Shown here piece by piece: positions 44,420 to 52,103 of a DNA stretch of 64,000 bases. Both the position numbers and the translations under genes were made by a program. Source of the stretch: Myxococcales bacterium. Its GTDB lineage: Bacteria; Myxococcota_A; UBA9042. The first letter of the stretch is position 1; the number at the start of each line of letters is the position of its first letter. The notes beneath the pieces are model-generated. The model was not told where the DNA came from. It was given only the letters and a program-made list of their open reading frames with translations, and did no database searches. The stretch lies in NCBI GenBank assembly GCA_023954815.1, contig JAGSHB010000010.1:1-64000 (forward strand), given 5' to 3'.

Positions 44420-45535
44420 TTACAAGTCCTGTCCGGCTGCGGCAGCCGCAGCGACCAAACGCGCGCCGAGCCGGGAAAAACCAGAGGTCGATGCCACGGC
44501 GGCGGCAGGCGAAATCCATCGCTCGGCGACGTACCCCAGGGGTGCGAGGGGTGGTGCGGCATTGTCGGAGCGGACGAGGACAGGCGTGACCTCGTAGCGG
44601 CGGTGGGTCAACACGTGGACAATGGTAGGCAGGACCTCGTGCTCGCCCCCAAGGTCGAACGTGGCCTGCAGCACCGACGCGCTATCTGGCCCTTCCACGC
44701 CGGGCGGCTCCCACAACCCCGCCCAGCGGCCCTTGGCAGCACGCTGGCCACACCAGAGCTTTCCGTCGTCGCGCATCAGCAGCAAATAGGCTGCAATCAC
44801 GGGCTTTGGCGGCTTCTTCGGCTTGCGAACTGGCAATTGGTCGGCGATGCCGGCGGCGTGAGCGGCGCACCATTCAGCGACGGGGCACGAGGAGCAAGCC
44901 GGTTTTTTGGGGGTGCACACCAAGGCGCCCAACTCCATGAGGGCTTGATTCCAGGCGCCGGGCGCCGACCTTGCGGGGGGCGTCTCCATCAACTCTTGAG
45001 CCAGCGACCACAACGCCTTCTTCCCTGCAGTAGAAGTCGCTGGCAGCCGCGACGCCGTCCAGCGGGACAAAACGCGACCCACGTTGCCGTCGACCAACGG
45101 CTCGGGCTGACCGAAGGCGATGGAACGCACAGCCCCCAGGGTGTAGGGACCAACGCCCGGTAGGGCACCGAGCGCGGCTCTGTCACGCGGCAAGGCGCCG
45201 TTGTGGTCCGCAGCGATGATCCGTGCCGCCTTGTGCAGATTGCGCGCGCGGTTGTAGTAGCCCAGCCCCGTCCAAGCAGCTAGCACCTCGTCGGTGGAGG
45301 CCGCGGCGAGAGCGGTCGGCGTCGGCCAGTTGCTCATCCAGCGAGCGAAGTAAGGTTTGACGGTATCGACCCGGGTCTGCTGGAGCATCAACTCAGAGAC
45401 CAAGACCGCGTAGGGATCTGGCTGCGCGCTGCGCCAGGGCAAGTCTCGCTGCCAGGCCGCGAACCAATCCAGGAGCGCTTGCGCCCGCGCTGGTGGAGGC
45501 GGCGTGGGTGGAGGTGAGTCGCGCGGCGCGGTCAT
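44420..45535 (-). CDS. mutY: A/G-specific adenine glycosylase
   Basis: Removes adenine paired with 8-oxoguanine. 371 residues. Helix-hairpin-helix ALPGVGPYTLGAV, catalytic Glu in SELMLQQTR, catalytic Asp in LVDGNVGRVLSR, and the iron-sulphur cluster pattern C-x6-C-x2-C-x5-C in CTPKKPACSSCPVAEWC. The C-terminal NUDIX-like domain that reads 8-oxoG is present (AAYLLLMRDDGKLWCGQRAAKGRWAGLWEPPG). Start ATG 45535 overlaps the upstream stop (ATGA). Confidence 0.95.
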   Translation of the reverse strand: MTAPRDSPPPTPPPPARAQALLDWFAAWQRDLPWRSAQPDPYAVLVSELMLQQTRVDTVKPYFARWMSNWPTPTALAAASTDEVLAAWTGLGYYNRARNLHKAARIIAADHNGALPRDRAALGALPGVGPYTLGAVRSIAFGQPEPLVDGNVGRVLSRWTASRLPATSTAGKKALWSLAQELMETPPARSAPGAWNQALMELGALVCTPKKPACSSCPVAEWCAAHAAGIADQLPVRKPKKPPKPVIAAYLLLMRDDGKLWCGQRAAKGRWAGLWEPPGVEGPDSASVLQATFDLGGEHEVLPTIVHVLTHRRYEVTPVLVRSDNAAPPLAPLGYVAERWISPAAAVASTSGFSRLGARLVAAAAAAGQDL

Positions 45536-46545
45536 GGCGCGTTGGTCTCGGTCGCTGTGGACGGCATGAACTCGGGGCCAGCGGCTTTGCCGACGACCCT
45601 GGCATCGACGCAGAGTTGCCGCCACGTGGGGTCGGCGGCGGCGAATTCGAGGGCGACCGACTTTTCCTGATCATCTGGACCCAGCGGCACACGCCACCGA
45701 TGCCAGCGAAAATCACCCCGCGCAATCAGTTGTGTGTGGACAATCTTGCCGCCGACGCGCACGGAAAAGCGCACATCGCTGCCCTCATCGTACCGAACGG
45801 CCCACAACTGATTGCCGACCCGGCCGACGATCGCATCGCCGCCGGGCACAATTGGCCAACGCAGCCTGAGGGTGGCGCCTGCGGGGTGAGGCTGCACAAA
45901 GAGACAGCGACGCCGTGTATTGCCGACCTCGTGCATGGCTGCGCTGATGCTCGTCCACCAGTCGCCCTTGCACTTCTGACTGTCACCCACATGCCGGCAG
46001 CGCTCTTGCACCCCTGGTTTTGGGCCGATTCGCCGCACATCGGCTTTGCCAAGCTGCGCCTGGAAGTCAAAACGTGTCGCCGACGGTGCCAGAGCAAAGA
46101 GCAGCAGGCGCATCCCCCCGCCGAGCTGCTCGGCGCGCAGTTGACGGCCGACATGGGTCAAATCCGCGTGATGGTTGTGGGTCGTCAGCACCCAAAGACG
46201 TGCAAATCCATCAGCATCCCATGGGTCGATGGGATCGCCAGGCATCCAAGCCCGCACGAAGTCCAAGTCGCGCTTTTTCCACAACGCCTCGAAACGCCAA
46301 CGCTGCGCGGCAGTCCATGACGGCAAAAATGCGATGGCATCGTCCTTGCGGAGCTCTGCATCCACGATGGCGACAGCAGCTTCGAGGTGAGCTGTCTGGG
46401 GTGACGCTGCGCCGCGCTGATACCGCTGGACGACAAACCACAACGCCGACGCAACAACACAGCCCAACAGGAGCCAGGCACCAAGACGTGCCAGCCACGT
46501 GGGGCGGGCTGAAGCGGAGGATGGCGGTGGGGGGCTGGTCTGCAC
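45532..46545 (-). CDS. Single-pass membrane protein of unknown function
   Basis: 337 residues from GTG 46545 with CGGAG five bases upstream; the open frame runs back to 46941 but overlaps the porin gene. A Pro/Ser-rich cytoplasmic start is followed by WLARLGAWLLLGCVVASALWFVV as membrane anchor. The periplasmic part contains HNHHADLTHVGRQLRAEQLGG and beta-strand-rich C-terminal sequences ending in a predicted jelly-roll-like fold (FSVRVGGKIVHTQLIARGDFRWHRWRVPLGPDDQEKSVALEFAA), the look of a sugar-binding module. Cys-containing CRHVGDSQKCKGDWW. Located between the porin and mutY with overlap. Confidence 0.65.
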   Translation of the reverse strand: MQTSPPPPSSASARPTWLARLGAWLLLGCVVASALWFVVQRYQRGAASPQTAHLEAAVAIVDAELRKDDAIAFLPSWTAAQRWRFEALWKKRDLDFVRAWMPGDPIDPWDADGFARLWVLTTHNHHADLTHVGRQLRAEQLGGGMRLLLFALAPSATRFDFQAQLGKADVRRIGPKPGVQERCRHVGDSQKCKGDWWTSISAAMHEVGNTRRRCLFVQPHPAGATLRLRWPIVPGGDAIVGRVGNQLWAVRYDEGSDVRFSVRVGGKIVHTQLIARGDFRWHRWRVPLGPDDQEKSVALEFAAADPTWRQLCVDARVVGKAAGPEFMPSTATETNAP

Positions 46546-46580
46546 TTGATCTCCGTGAGACGACGAGCGATGGGGAACAA

Positions 46581-47849
46581 TCAGTTCAGCGTGTGGCGAA
46601 AGCTCAGGGCAAATTGGATGATGTCGCCTGATATTTCGACAAATTCGATGGGATCGGACGGGTCGGATTTGACGACCCGTCGCCGCAGAAGGTGCGACCA
46701 AGCCAGACCAATGTCCACCTCCAACGTCGGTAGCGCTCGCCACGACAGGCCACCGCCAACCTCTATCGCATGGGAGTCGAGCCACGACGCCGCGCCTGAT
46801 GCTTGGGGCAAGGGCGTGGGACGAAATCCGATGGCGCCGCGAATGGCGACGCTGCGTGACGCCTGCCACTGAAGTCCGCCGTGGCCATTGAACGTATCCA
46901 CCGCACCGATGGGGGGGGGCGACGCTGCGGCGCTGAGCCACGAAACGGAATCCTGGCCGCTCACCGTTACCCGGGGAGATAGCGGTTGGAGCTCCGACCA
47001 GCGCTCGAATCTGACGGCTCCGACCAAGACCAGCGAGGGGCCTAACTCCAGCGCGCCGGCCAGCGTGAACGTCTCGGGTGACAAGAGGCCGGCGCCGGAG
47101 ACCACCAAATCGACCGGCCCCAACTCTTTCACATCAAGCCGCAGCGGCACGGCGTAGGTGACCGCGTAGGCGTCGCGCCACCGCAAAGAGAGTCGAAAGC
47201 CGTGCCCAGGCGACAGGGTCGCGGCGAGCGTCGGCACCACCCGACTGCGCAGATGCACATCGAGTTCTTGGTGGGAGTAGGCCCCCTCGGCCAGCGAGAG
47301 GCCAAACGAAGCGCGTGCATCCAGGTCCGCGGCGACATGAGCGGTCGCGCCAATTGAGAGCCAGCGTGTGACCCGAAAGCCGAAGGAGCCGGCGATGGCG
47401 AGCCGTTCACCGAGACCCTGCCACAGCGGCAACTGCGGGCTGCGATGCTCATAGGACAGCAGCCGTGACGGCCCACCCAAGGGGAGATGAACGAGGACGC
47501 CGACGGCAAGTCTCCGGGTCAGCGGTACAGCGAGGGATGCGGTTCCCAGAGACAGCGAAGATGGCGCTCTCGTCGGCCACTTGTCCGCGCCACCGCCGCG
47601 CGAGACGGTCACCGCATACTGTCGGCGCAGCCCCGCGATCAGCGCCTCGGGATGCCGAAGATCGGCCAACTGCGCTGGGTTGTCGTAGACCGCGGCGGCG
47701 CCCCTTGAGACCGCCGCGCCGCCGCCGAGCAAACCCACCGCCCGGCCGCCTGTGCCTAGCCGTTCGAGGGTCGAGCCAAATGCGGCGCTCGTGCACGCGA
47801 GCCATCCGAGGCATAGCAGACAACTGACCCGTCTGAATCGGCCGGACAC
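46581..47849 (-). CDS. FadL-like outer membrane transport protein
   Basis: 422 residues, GTG start one base after the deacetylase stop. Signal peptide ending ACTSAAFGS. The N-terminus ERLGTGGRAVGLLGGGAAVSRGAAAVYDNPAQLADL matches the hatch region of FadL/TodX proteins, in which small residues and NPA are typical. The rest alternates polar and hydrophobic residues as in a 14-strand barrel and ends in an aromatic-poor strand FALSFRHTLN. Members import hydrophobic compounds; the substrate here is unknown. Confidence 0.82.
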   Translation of the reverse strand: MSGRFRRVSCLLCLGWLACTSAAFGSTLERLGTGGRAVGLLGGGAAVSRGAAAVYDNPAQLADLRHPEALIAGLRRQYAVTVSRGGGADKWPTRAPSSLSLGTASLAVPLTRRLAVGVLVHLPLGGPSRLLSYEHRSPQLPLWQGLGERLAIAGSFGFRVTRWLSIGATAHVAADLDARASFGLSLAEGAYSHQELDVHLRSRVVPTLAATLSPGHGFRLSLRWRDAYAVTYAVPLRLDVKELGPVDLVVSGAGLLSPETFTLAGALELGPSLVLVGAVRFERWSELQPLSPRVTVSGQDSVSWLSAAASPPPIGAVDTFNGHGGLQWQASRSVAIRGAIGFRPTPLPQASGAASWLDSHAIEVGGGLSWRALPTLEVDIGLAWSHLLRRRVVKSDPSDPIEFVEISGDIIQFALSFRHTLN

Positions 47850-47850
47850 G

Positions 47851-48777
47851 CTAGCTCGCGCGCCGGACGAGCAGGGGCGGGTCTTTCAGGCCGCGCGTCG
47901 CAACGTCGCTAATGGTTCCGAAACGATGGGCTGCAAAGAGGCTGTCGAGCTTGTCGATGACCGTATTGAGCCCCACGTAATATTTGAAGCGGCGACGGAG
48001 GGGCAGGTCCATTCGCGGCTGCGCTGGATCGACTTCACGTGGGTGCACGTAGGTCACCACGGGTCGTTCGGCGTGCTCGGCCTGGGCCATCAACCCCAGC
48101 AGCGCGGCCTTGGGCAGAAGGCGCAGGTAGCCGCCGCCTGCCCACGGCAATGACACCTTCGGTAGACGAAGCGGCACGACCGGCGCCTCCAAAATACGGC
48201 GACCATCGGGCAGCACGATATCGAATGGCCGCAGCCGGTCGAGCGGAAACCCACCGTGGGCACGCGCCGACAGGAACAGCGATGAGTCCAGGGTGATGCC
48301 ATGATCCGCTAGCACATCAAACGCCCACGCTTGGTCGGGACCGATGGAGAAGCCAGGGGCGCGAAAACACCGAATTTCCGAGCCAGAAGCTGCCCGAAGC
48401 GCCTTGAGCGATCGCTCCAAATCTCGGGCAAAATCGGCCGGCTTTGCTGCGCTCACCAATCCATGCAGGTGGCTGTGGGAACCAATCTCATGACCCCGGC
48501 GGGCGATTTCTCGCACCAGATCGGGGTGATGCTCAGCGACCCAGCCCAAGATGAAGAACGTGCCGGTGTGGTGATGCTTGTCGAGCAGGTCAAGCAACAC
48601 TGTGGTGCTGCGCTCGACCCGTGACTCCATCTTCTTCCAGGCAGCCGGATCGGGCGCCTCGTCGCACTCGAGGATATGGAACCAATCTTCGACATCGACC
48701 GAGAACGCGTGGGTCATACCAGACGGCCGCGAGGCGGTGGACGAAGTGGCGGGCGCTGAAGATTGGGTGTCGGCCAT
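47851..48777 (-). CDS. Polysaccharide deacetylase
   Basis: Carbohydrate esterase 4 fold, 308 residues: HAFSVDVEDWFHILE with the metal-binding Asp pair, GWVAEHHPDLVREIARRGHEIGSHSHLHG with the two His ligands, CFRAPGFSIGPDQAWAFDVLADHGITLDSS and the C-terminal PVVTYVHPREVDP. The arrangement and the C-terminal RFKYYVGLNTVIDKLDSL match the subfamily found with exosortase/EPS loci. No EPS genes are adjacent. Likely de-N-acetylates a cell-surface or exopolysaccharide. Upstream of, and tightly spaced with, the porin gene. Confidence 0.9.
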   Translation of the reverse strand: MADTQSSAPATSSTASRPSGMTHAFSVDVEDWFHILECDEAPDPAAWKKMESRVERSTTVLLDLLDKHHHTGTFFILGWVAEHHPDLVREIARRGHEIGSHSHLHGLVSAAKPADFARDLERSLKALRAASGSEIRCFRAPGFSIGPDQAWAFDVLADHGITLDSSLFLSARAHGGFPLDRLRPFDIVLPDGRRILEAPVVPLRLPKVSLPWAGGGYLRLLPKAALLGLMAQAEHAERPVVTYVHPREVDPAQPRMDLPLRRRFKYYVGLNTVIDKLDSLFAAHRFGTISDVATRGLKDPPLLVRRAS

Positions 48778-48835
48778 GGTGCTAGTGTCTTCACCTGAGG
48801 CGTCAGGCGCAAGGTGTGGCGGTAGGTCAGCCGCG

Positions 48836-50143
48836 CTACTCGCCGTCGTCGCGTACGTCTGACCACTGCACGCGCATGGTCTCCTTCATCTGCTTCGTAC
48901 CGCGAACGGGCAGCCGCAGCTCCACGACGAGACCGCCGCCGTCACGGGGGTGCGCCAGGACGTCGCCGCCGTGGGCCTTCAAGATGTTTCGCGTCAGGTA
49001 CATGCCAAGACCGGTACCGCCAGTCGCTGAACTACGAGAGCGGTCACCGCGGAAAAAGGGCTCAAAGACGCGGGCGCACTGCTCATCTGTCAGGCCGGGG
49101 CCGCGGTCCATGACTGCAATGAGCACGCCCGAATCAACCAACTGGGACTCCAGGCGGAGAGAGGGCTGCCATTCATCGGCTGGTGATGGGCCGCCAGCAC
49201 TGTCCTTTCCGTCGCTCGTATCCTCAGCGATGTCGGATTCGGCGGCGGTCGACTCATCCTTCGACGCAGCTGTCGACGGCTCAGCTAGCTCGGCAGCGTT
49301 CGGCACGGCAGCGTTCGGCACGGCAGCGTTCGGCTCAAACGAGCCCACATAGGCCGCCTCCGCTCCTGGCGCAGCAGCGTGTCGGATCGCGTTTTCAATC
49401 AACGTCGACAGCACCCGATCGAGCGCATTTTCATCACCAAAAACCTCTGCTTCCGGCGCTTGAAGGCTGGTGCTCACCCTCCACCCGAGCTGCTCCAAGC
49501 GCAGACGGTCTCGGTCGAGCACCCGCTTTATCAGGGAGTCGAGCATCAACGGCTTTCGGGTCAGAACCACACGATCCCGCGTCACTCGCTGGGCCTCGAT
49601 CAGGCGCGAGATATGCCGCTCCAATAGCGCTACCTCCTCGCGAATCCCGGTCGTTAGCTCGTGATCGTCTTCCCCTTCGAGCTCCATCTCGATCAGCTCA
49701 ACGGCAACCAAAATACGGGCCAGCGGCGACCGCAGCTCGTGGCTGACACCGCTCAAGAGCTCCCGCTGGGCCGTCATCAAACGGGCGACGCGGCCACGCA
49801 TGGTGTTCAGCGATGCGCCCAACGCACCTAGGTCATCAGCCCCCTCGGGCACTTCGACAGACAGATCGCCGCCACCCAACTCATGGGCCGCGTCACGAAT
49901 CAGCGTGAGTCGTTCATGGAGACGTTGCCGGGCCAGGGTCACCAGCACGTAGTAGCCCACCACAGAAGCAGCGGCGAGCATCATCAGCCCGACGATCAAG
50001 ACGTTGTAGCCCTGGAGCCCCCCACCGACCCGAACCACGAGGGCACCCGCAGCGCCGGCAGCACTCAGGCCGAGCACACTGATCGACAGCGCGAGCAGGT
50101 CGAAATGCGCCATCAAGCGCGCGAGCCGGCTCTCGGGATTCAC
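48836..50143 (-). CDS. Sensor histidine kinase with an insert in the ATP-binding domain
   Basis: 435 residues, two membrane segments (about 15-37 and 47-70) with almost no periplasmic loop, then a HAMP domain (ARQRLHERLTLIRDAAHELGGG), a dimerisation domain with phospho-acceptor His135 (GVSHELRSPLARI), N box with Asn251 (TLIENAIRHA), G1 box DRGPG (346-350) and G2 box GGTGLGMY. Odd: residues 262-328 between N and G1 boxes are a low-complexity Ala/Asp/Glu/Ser insert with three repeats of PNAAV. The short sensor domain suggests intramembrane signal sensing. Partner is the response regulator three bases upstream. Confidence 0.93.
   Translation of the reverse strand: MNPESRLARLMAHFDLLALSISVLGLSAAGAAGALVVRVGGGLQGYNVLIVGLMMLAAASVVGYYVLVTLARQRLHERLTLIRDAAHELGGGDLSVEVPEGADDLGALGASLNTMRGRVARLMTAQRELLSGVSHELRSPLARILVAVELIEMELEGEDDHELTTGIREEVALLERHISRLIEAQRVTRDRVVLTRKPLMLDSLIKRVLDRDRLRLEQLGWRVSTSLQAPEAEVFGDENALDRVLSTLIENAIRHAAAPGAEAAYVGSFEPNAAVPNAAVPNAAELAEPSTAASKDESTAAESDIAEDTSDGKDSAGGPSPADEWQPSLRLESQLVDSGVLIAVMDRGPGLTDEQCARVFEPFFRGDRSRSSATGGTGLGMYLTRNILKAHGGDVLAHPRDGGGLVVELRLPVRGTKQMKETMRVQWSDVRDDGE
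49291..49335. repeat. 15-bp tandem repeat, three copies, within the histidine kinase gene
   Basis: CGGCAGCGTTCGGCA is repeated at 49291, 49306 and 49321 (last base differs in the third copy). It encodes PNAAVPNAAVPNAAE in the insert of the ATP-binding domain. In-frame, so copy changes would not break the gene. Confidence 0.9.
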
Positions 50144-50146
50144 CGG

Positions 50147-50842
50147 CTACTCGTCTCGGTCTGCGGCGAGCATGTAGCCGGTGCCCCAGACGGTTTTGAT
50201 GCGCTGGGGATTGCGCGGGTCAGCTTCGATCTTGGCGCGCAGGTTCTTGACGTGCACATCGATGGACCGGTCGTAGGCGGCGTATCCAACACCGCGCAGC
50301 ATGTCCATGAGCGCGTCACGAGACAGCACCTTGCCGGGATGCTTCATAAAACAGCGCAGCAGGTCGAACTCGGTCGTCGTCAGGTGTACCGGCTCGCCGT
50401 CGACCGTGATCTCGCGCTTGCCCGGATCCATCGCTAGACCAGCCGCGCTCATGACCTGCGCGCGCTTGGCACCCGCTCCACCGTCAGTGCGGCGCAGCAC
50501 GGCCTTTACGCGCGCGAGCAGCTCCCTCGGGTTGAAGGGCTTCGGCAGGTAGTCGTCGGCGCCAAGATCAAGGCCCACGATACGGTCATTGTCCGTACCT
50601 TTGGCCGTCAGCATGATGATCGGCACCTCACTGGAGGAGCGCACGCGCCGCAGCACCTCGAATCCATCGATGCCGGGCAGCATGACGTCCAAGATGATGA
50701 GATCGAAGACCTCGGCCGTCGCCCGACGAACCCCCTGCAACCCGTCGGTGACGAGCTCCACGTGGAGACCCTCGGGTTTCAGCAGACGTTCAAGGAGTTG
50801 TCCGAGTCGAACATCATCGTCCACTAGAAGTACACGCGCCAT
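50147..50842 (-). CDS. OmpR/PhoB-family response regulator
   Basis: 231 residues from ATG 50842 (GAGGG upstream; the longer frame from 50917 is not needed). Receiver domain: acidic pair D9-D10, phospho-acceptor Asp52 in LIILDVMLPG, Thr/Ala switch in IIMLTAKG and Lys in YLPKPFNP. C-terminal winged helix: LTTTEFDLLRCFMKHPGKVLSRDALMDMLRG and YDRSIDVHVKNLRAKI. It forms a two-gene operon with the histidine kinase. Its target genes cannot be read from the sequence. Confidence 0.95.
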   Translation of the reverse strand: MARVLLVDDDVRLGQLLERLLKPEGLHVELVTDGLQGVRRATAEVFDLIILDVMLPGIDGFEVLRRVRSSSEVPIIMLTAKGTDNDRIVGLDLGADDYLPKPFNPRELLARVKAVLRRTDGGAGAKRAQVMSAAGLAMDPGKREITVDGEPVHLTTTEFDLLRCFMKHPGKVLSRDALMDMLRGVGYAAYDRSIDVHVKNLRAKIEADPRNPQRIKTVWGTGYMLAADRDE

Positions 50843-50944
50843 GGGACCCTCTCTGACTGTAAAAATCCCCTGCGATGAGGGGCGAGTATCAGAGCGCGTC
50901 AGACCTGTTCGATGCAAGACCGCCGCTCACGCCCACACCGATCT

Positions 50945-51883
50945 TCATAACTTGGTGGGCTTGTCCTTGGAGACTGGCCGGTTGTTCAGCTTGAGTCCAA
51001 TCATCGCAGGCTTGGCAGGCTTGGGTGGCTTCGGTCGCTCGATTCGGGCGAGACCGCGCACCGCCAATGGGCCAGCAACCATGATGGTCTGGTAGCTGAT
51101 TTGGTGGTTGAGATTCCACGTACCAAAATTCACGGTGACCAATTCGGCGAGGCGCAAGGCGGTCTCACGGGAGACATCTGTCGTCTTGAAAGTTGCCCGA
51201 AGCTCGTTGACCTCGGTCTGTACCCGGCGCTCGTGGGCGGCATCTTCAAACTTGATCGGCCGAACCCTGTCTGAGCTCGGATCGACCAGCTTGGCACGAC
51301 GCTGGGCATACCCGGCGGCCCACGCGAGCAGCAGACGATCGAGCCCCTTGGTCTCGTTGGCGGCCTTGAGCAACTTGTCTACATCGCCGACATCACTGAT
51401 GAGTCCGAGGACAACAATCGCCCGATGCCGAAAGAACGCCTCGCCCTTGGCTGTGAGCGGCCAGACGTGTTTGGTCAGGTCATCGCCCTTGACCCGAGCG
51501 AGACCAGCCAGGGCCGCGAGACGAATCCCAAGGTCATCATCACTCATGGCATCGAGCAAGGCCGGCACCACCCGCGGATCGTCGATCGCGCTGAGAATCT
51601 CGATGCTCTTGGCGCGCTTTTGGGCCGGCTGGCCGGGCTTCAAGTCCAACATCAGCGTGTCGACAGCCTTGCCGCCAAGACTGGCTATCTGCGTCGTCGC
51701 CCGACCGGGATGCCCCAATGGGTCGGTGTGACGCTGGGAGAGCAAATGTGGCACTTCGACCAGCCGCGTGTGCACGCCGACCGAGATGTAGATAACGACG
51801 CCTACCCCTGCCAGCCCAAGGGCGACGAGGGCGAGCCGGATCCAGGCTTCCTTGTTAAACGTACGATCACGAAGCGCAGGCAT
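50945..51883 (-). CDS. Membrane-anchored HEAT-repeat protein
   Basis: 312 residues from ATG 51883 with AGGAGGCGGGC directly upstream. One N-terminal membrane segment IRLALVALGLAGVGVVIYISVGV; the rest is periplasmic. HEAT-like repeats: SIEILSAIDDPRVVPALLDAMSDDDLGIRLAALAGLARVKG and HRAIVVLGLISDVGDVDKLLKAANETKGLDRLLLAWAAGYAQRR. The tail is Lys/Pro-rich (PKPPKPAKPAMIG). No catalytic motif; likely a scaffold. Downstream of the three giant lipoprotein genes on the same strand. Confidence 0.8.
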   Translation of the reverse strand: MPALRDRTFNKEAWIRLALVALGLAGVGVVIYISVGVHTRLVEVPHLLSQRHTDPLGHPGRATTQIASLGGKAVDTLMLDLKPGQPAQKRAKSIEILSAIDDPRVVPALLDAMSDDDLGIRLAALAGLARVKGDDLTKHVWPLTAKGEAFFRHRAIVVLGLISDVGDVDKLLKAANETKGLDRLLLAWAAGYAQRRAKLVDPSSDRVRPIKFEDAAHERRVQTEVNELRATFKTTDVSRETALRLAELVTVNFGTWNLNHQISYQTIMVAGPLAVRGLARIERPKPPKPAKPAMIGLKLNNRPVSKDKPTKL

Positions 51884-52103
51884 GCCCGCCTCCTGGAAGG
51901 AAGTGACAACAGCCAAGCTTCCATGCAGTTGAAGTTCGCGCATCGCAGCTCGGACTACTTTGCGCGTGTCCCTTGTGACTTGTCGGTTGCCGGAACGCAA
52001 GGCGTCAGCGCCACCCACACACCTATCGGCCTGCGTAGTGCTTGGACCGGCCGCCACTCACTGAAAACCAGTAGCCTTCGATTTTGTTCCGCTGGCCGGC
52101 TGA

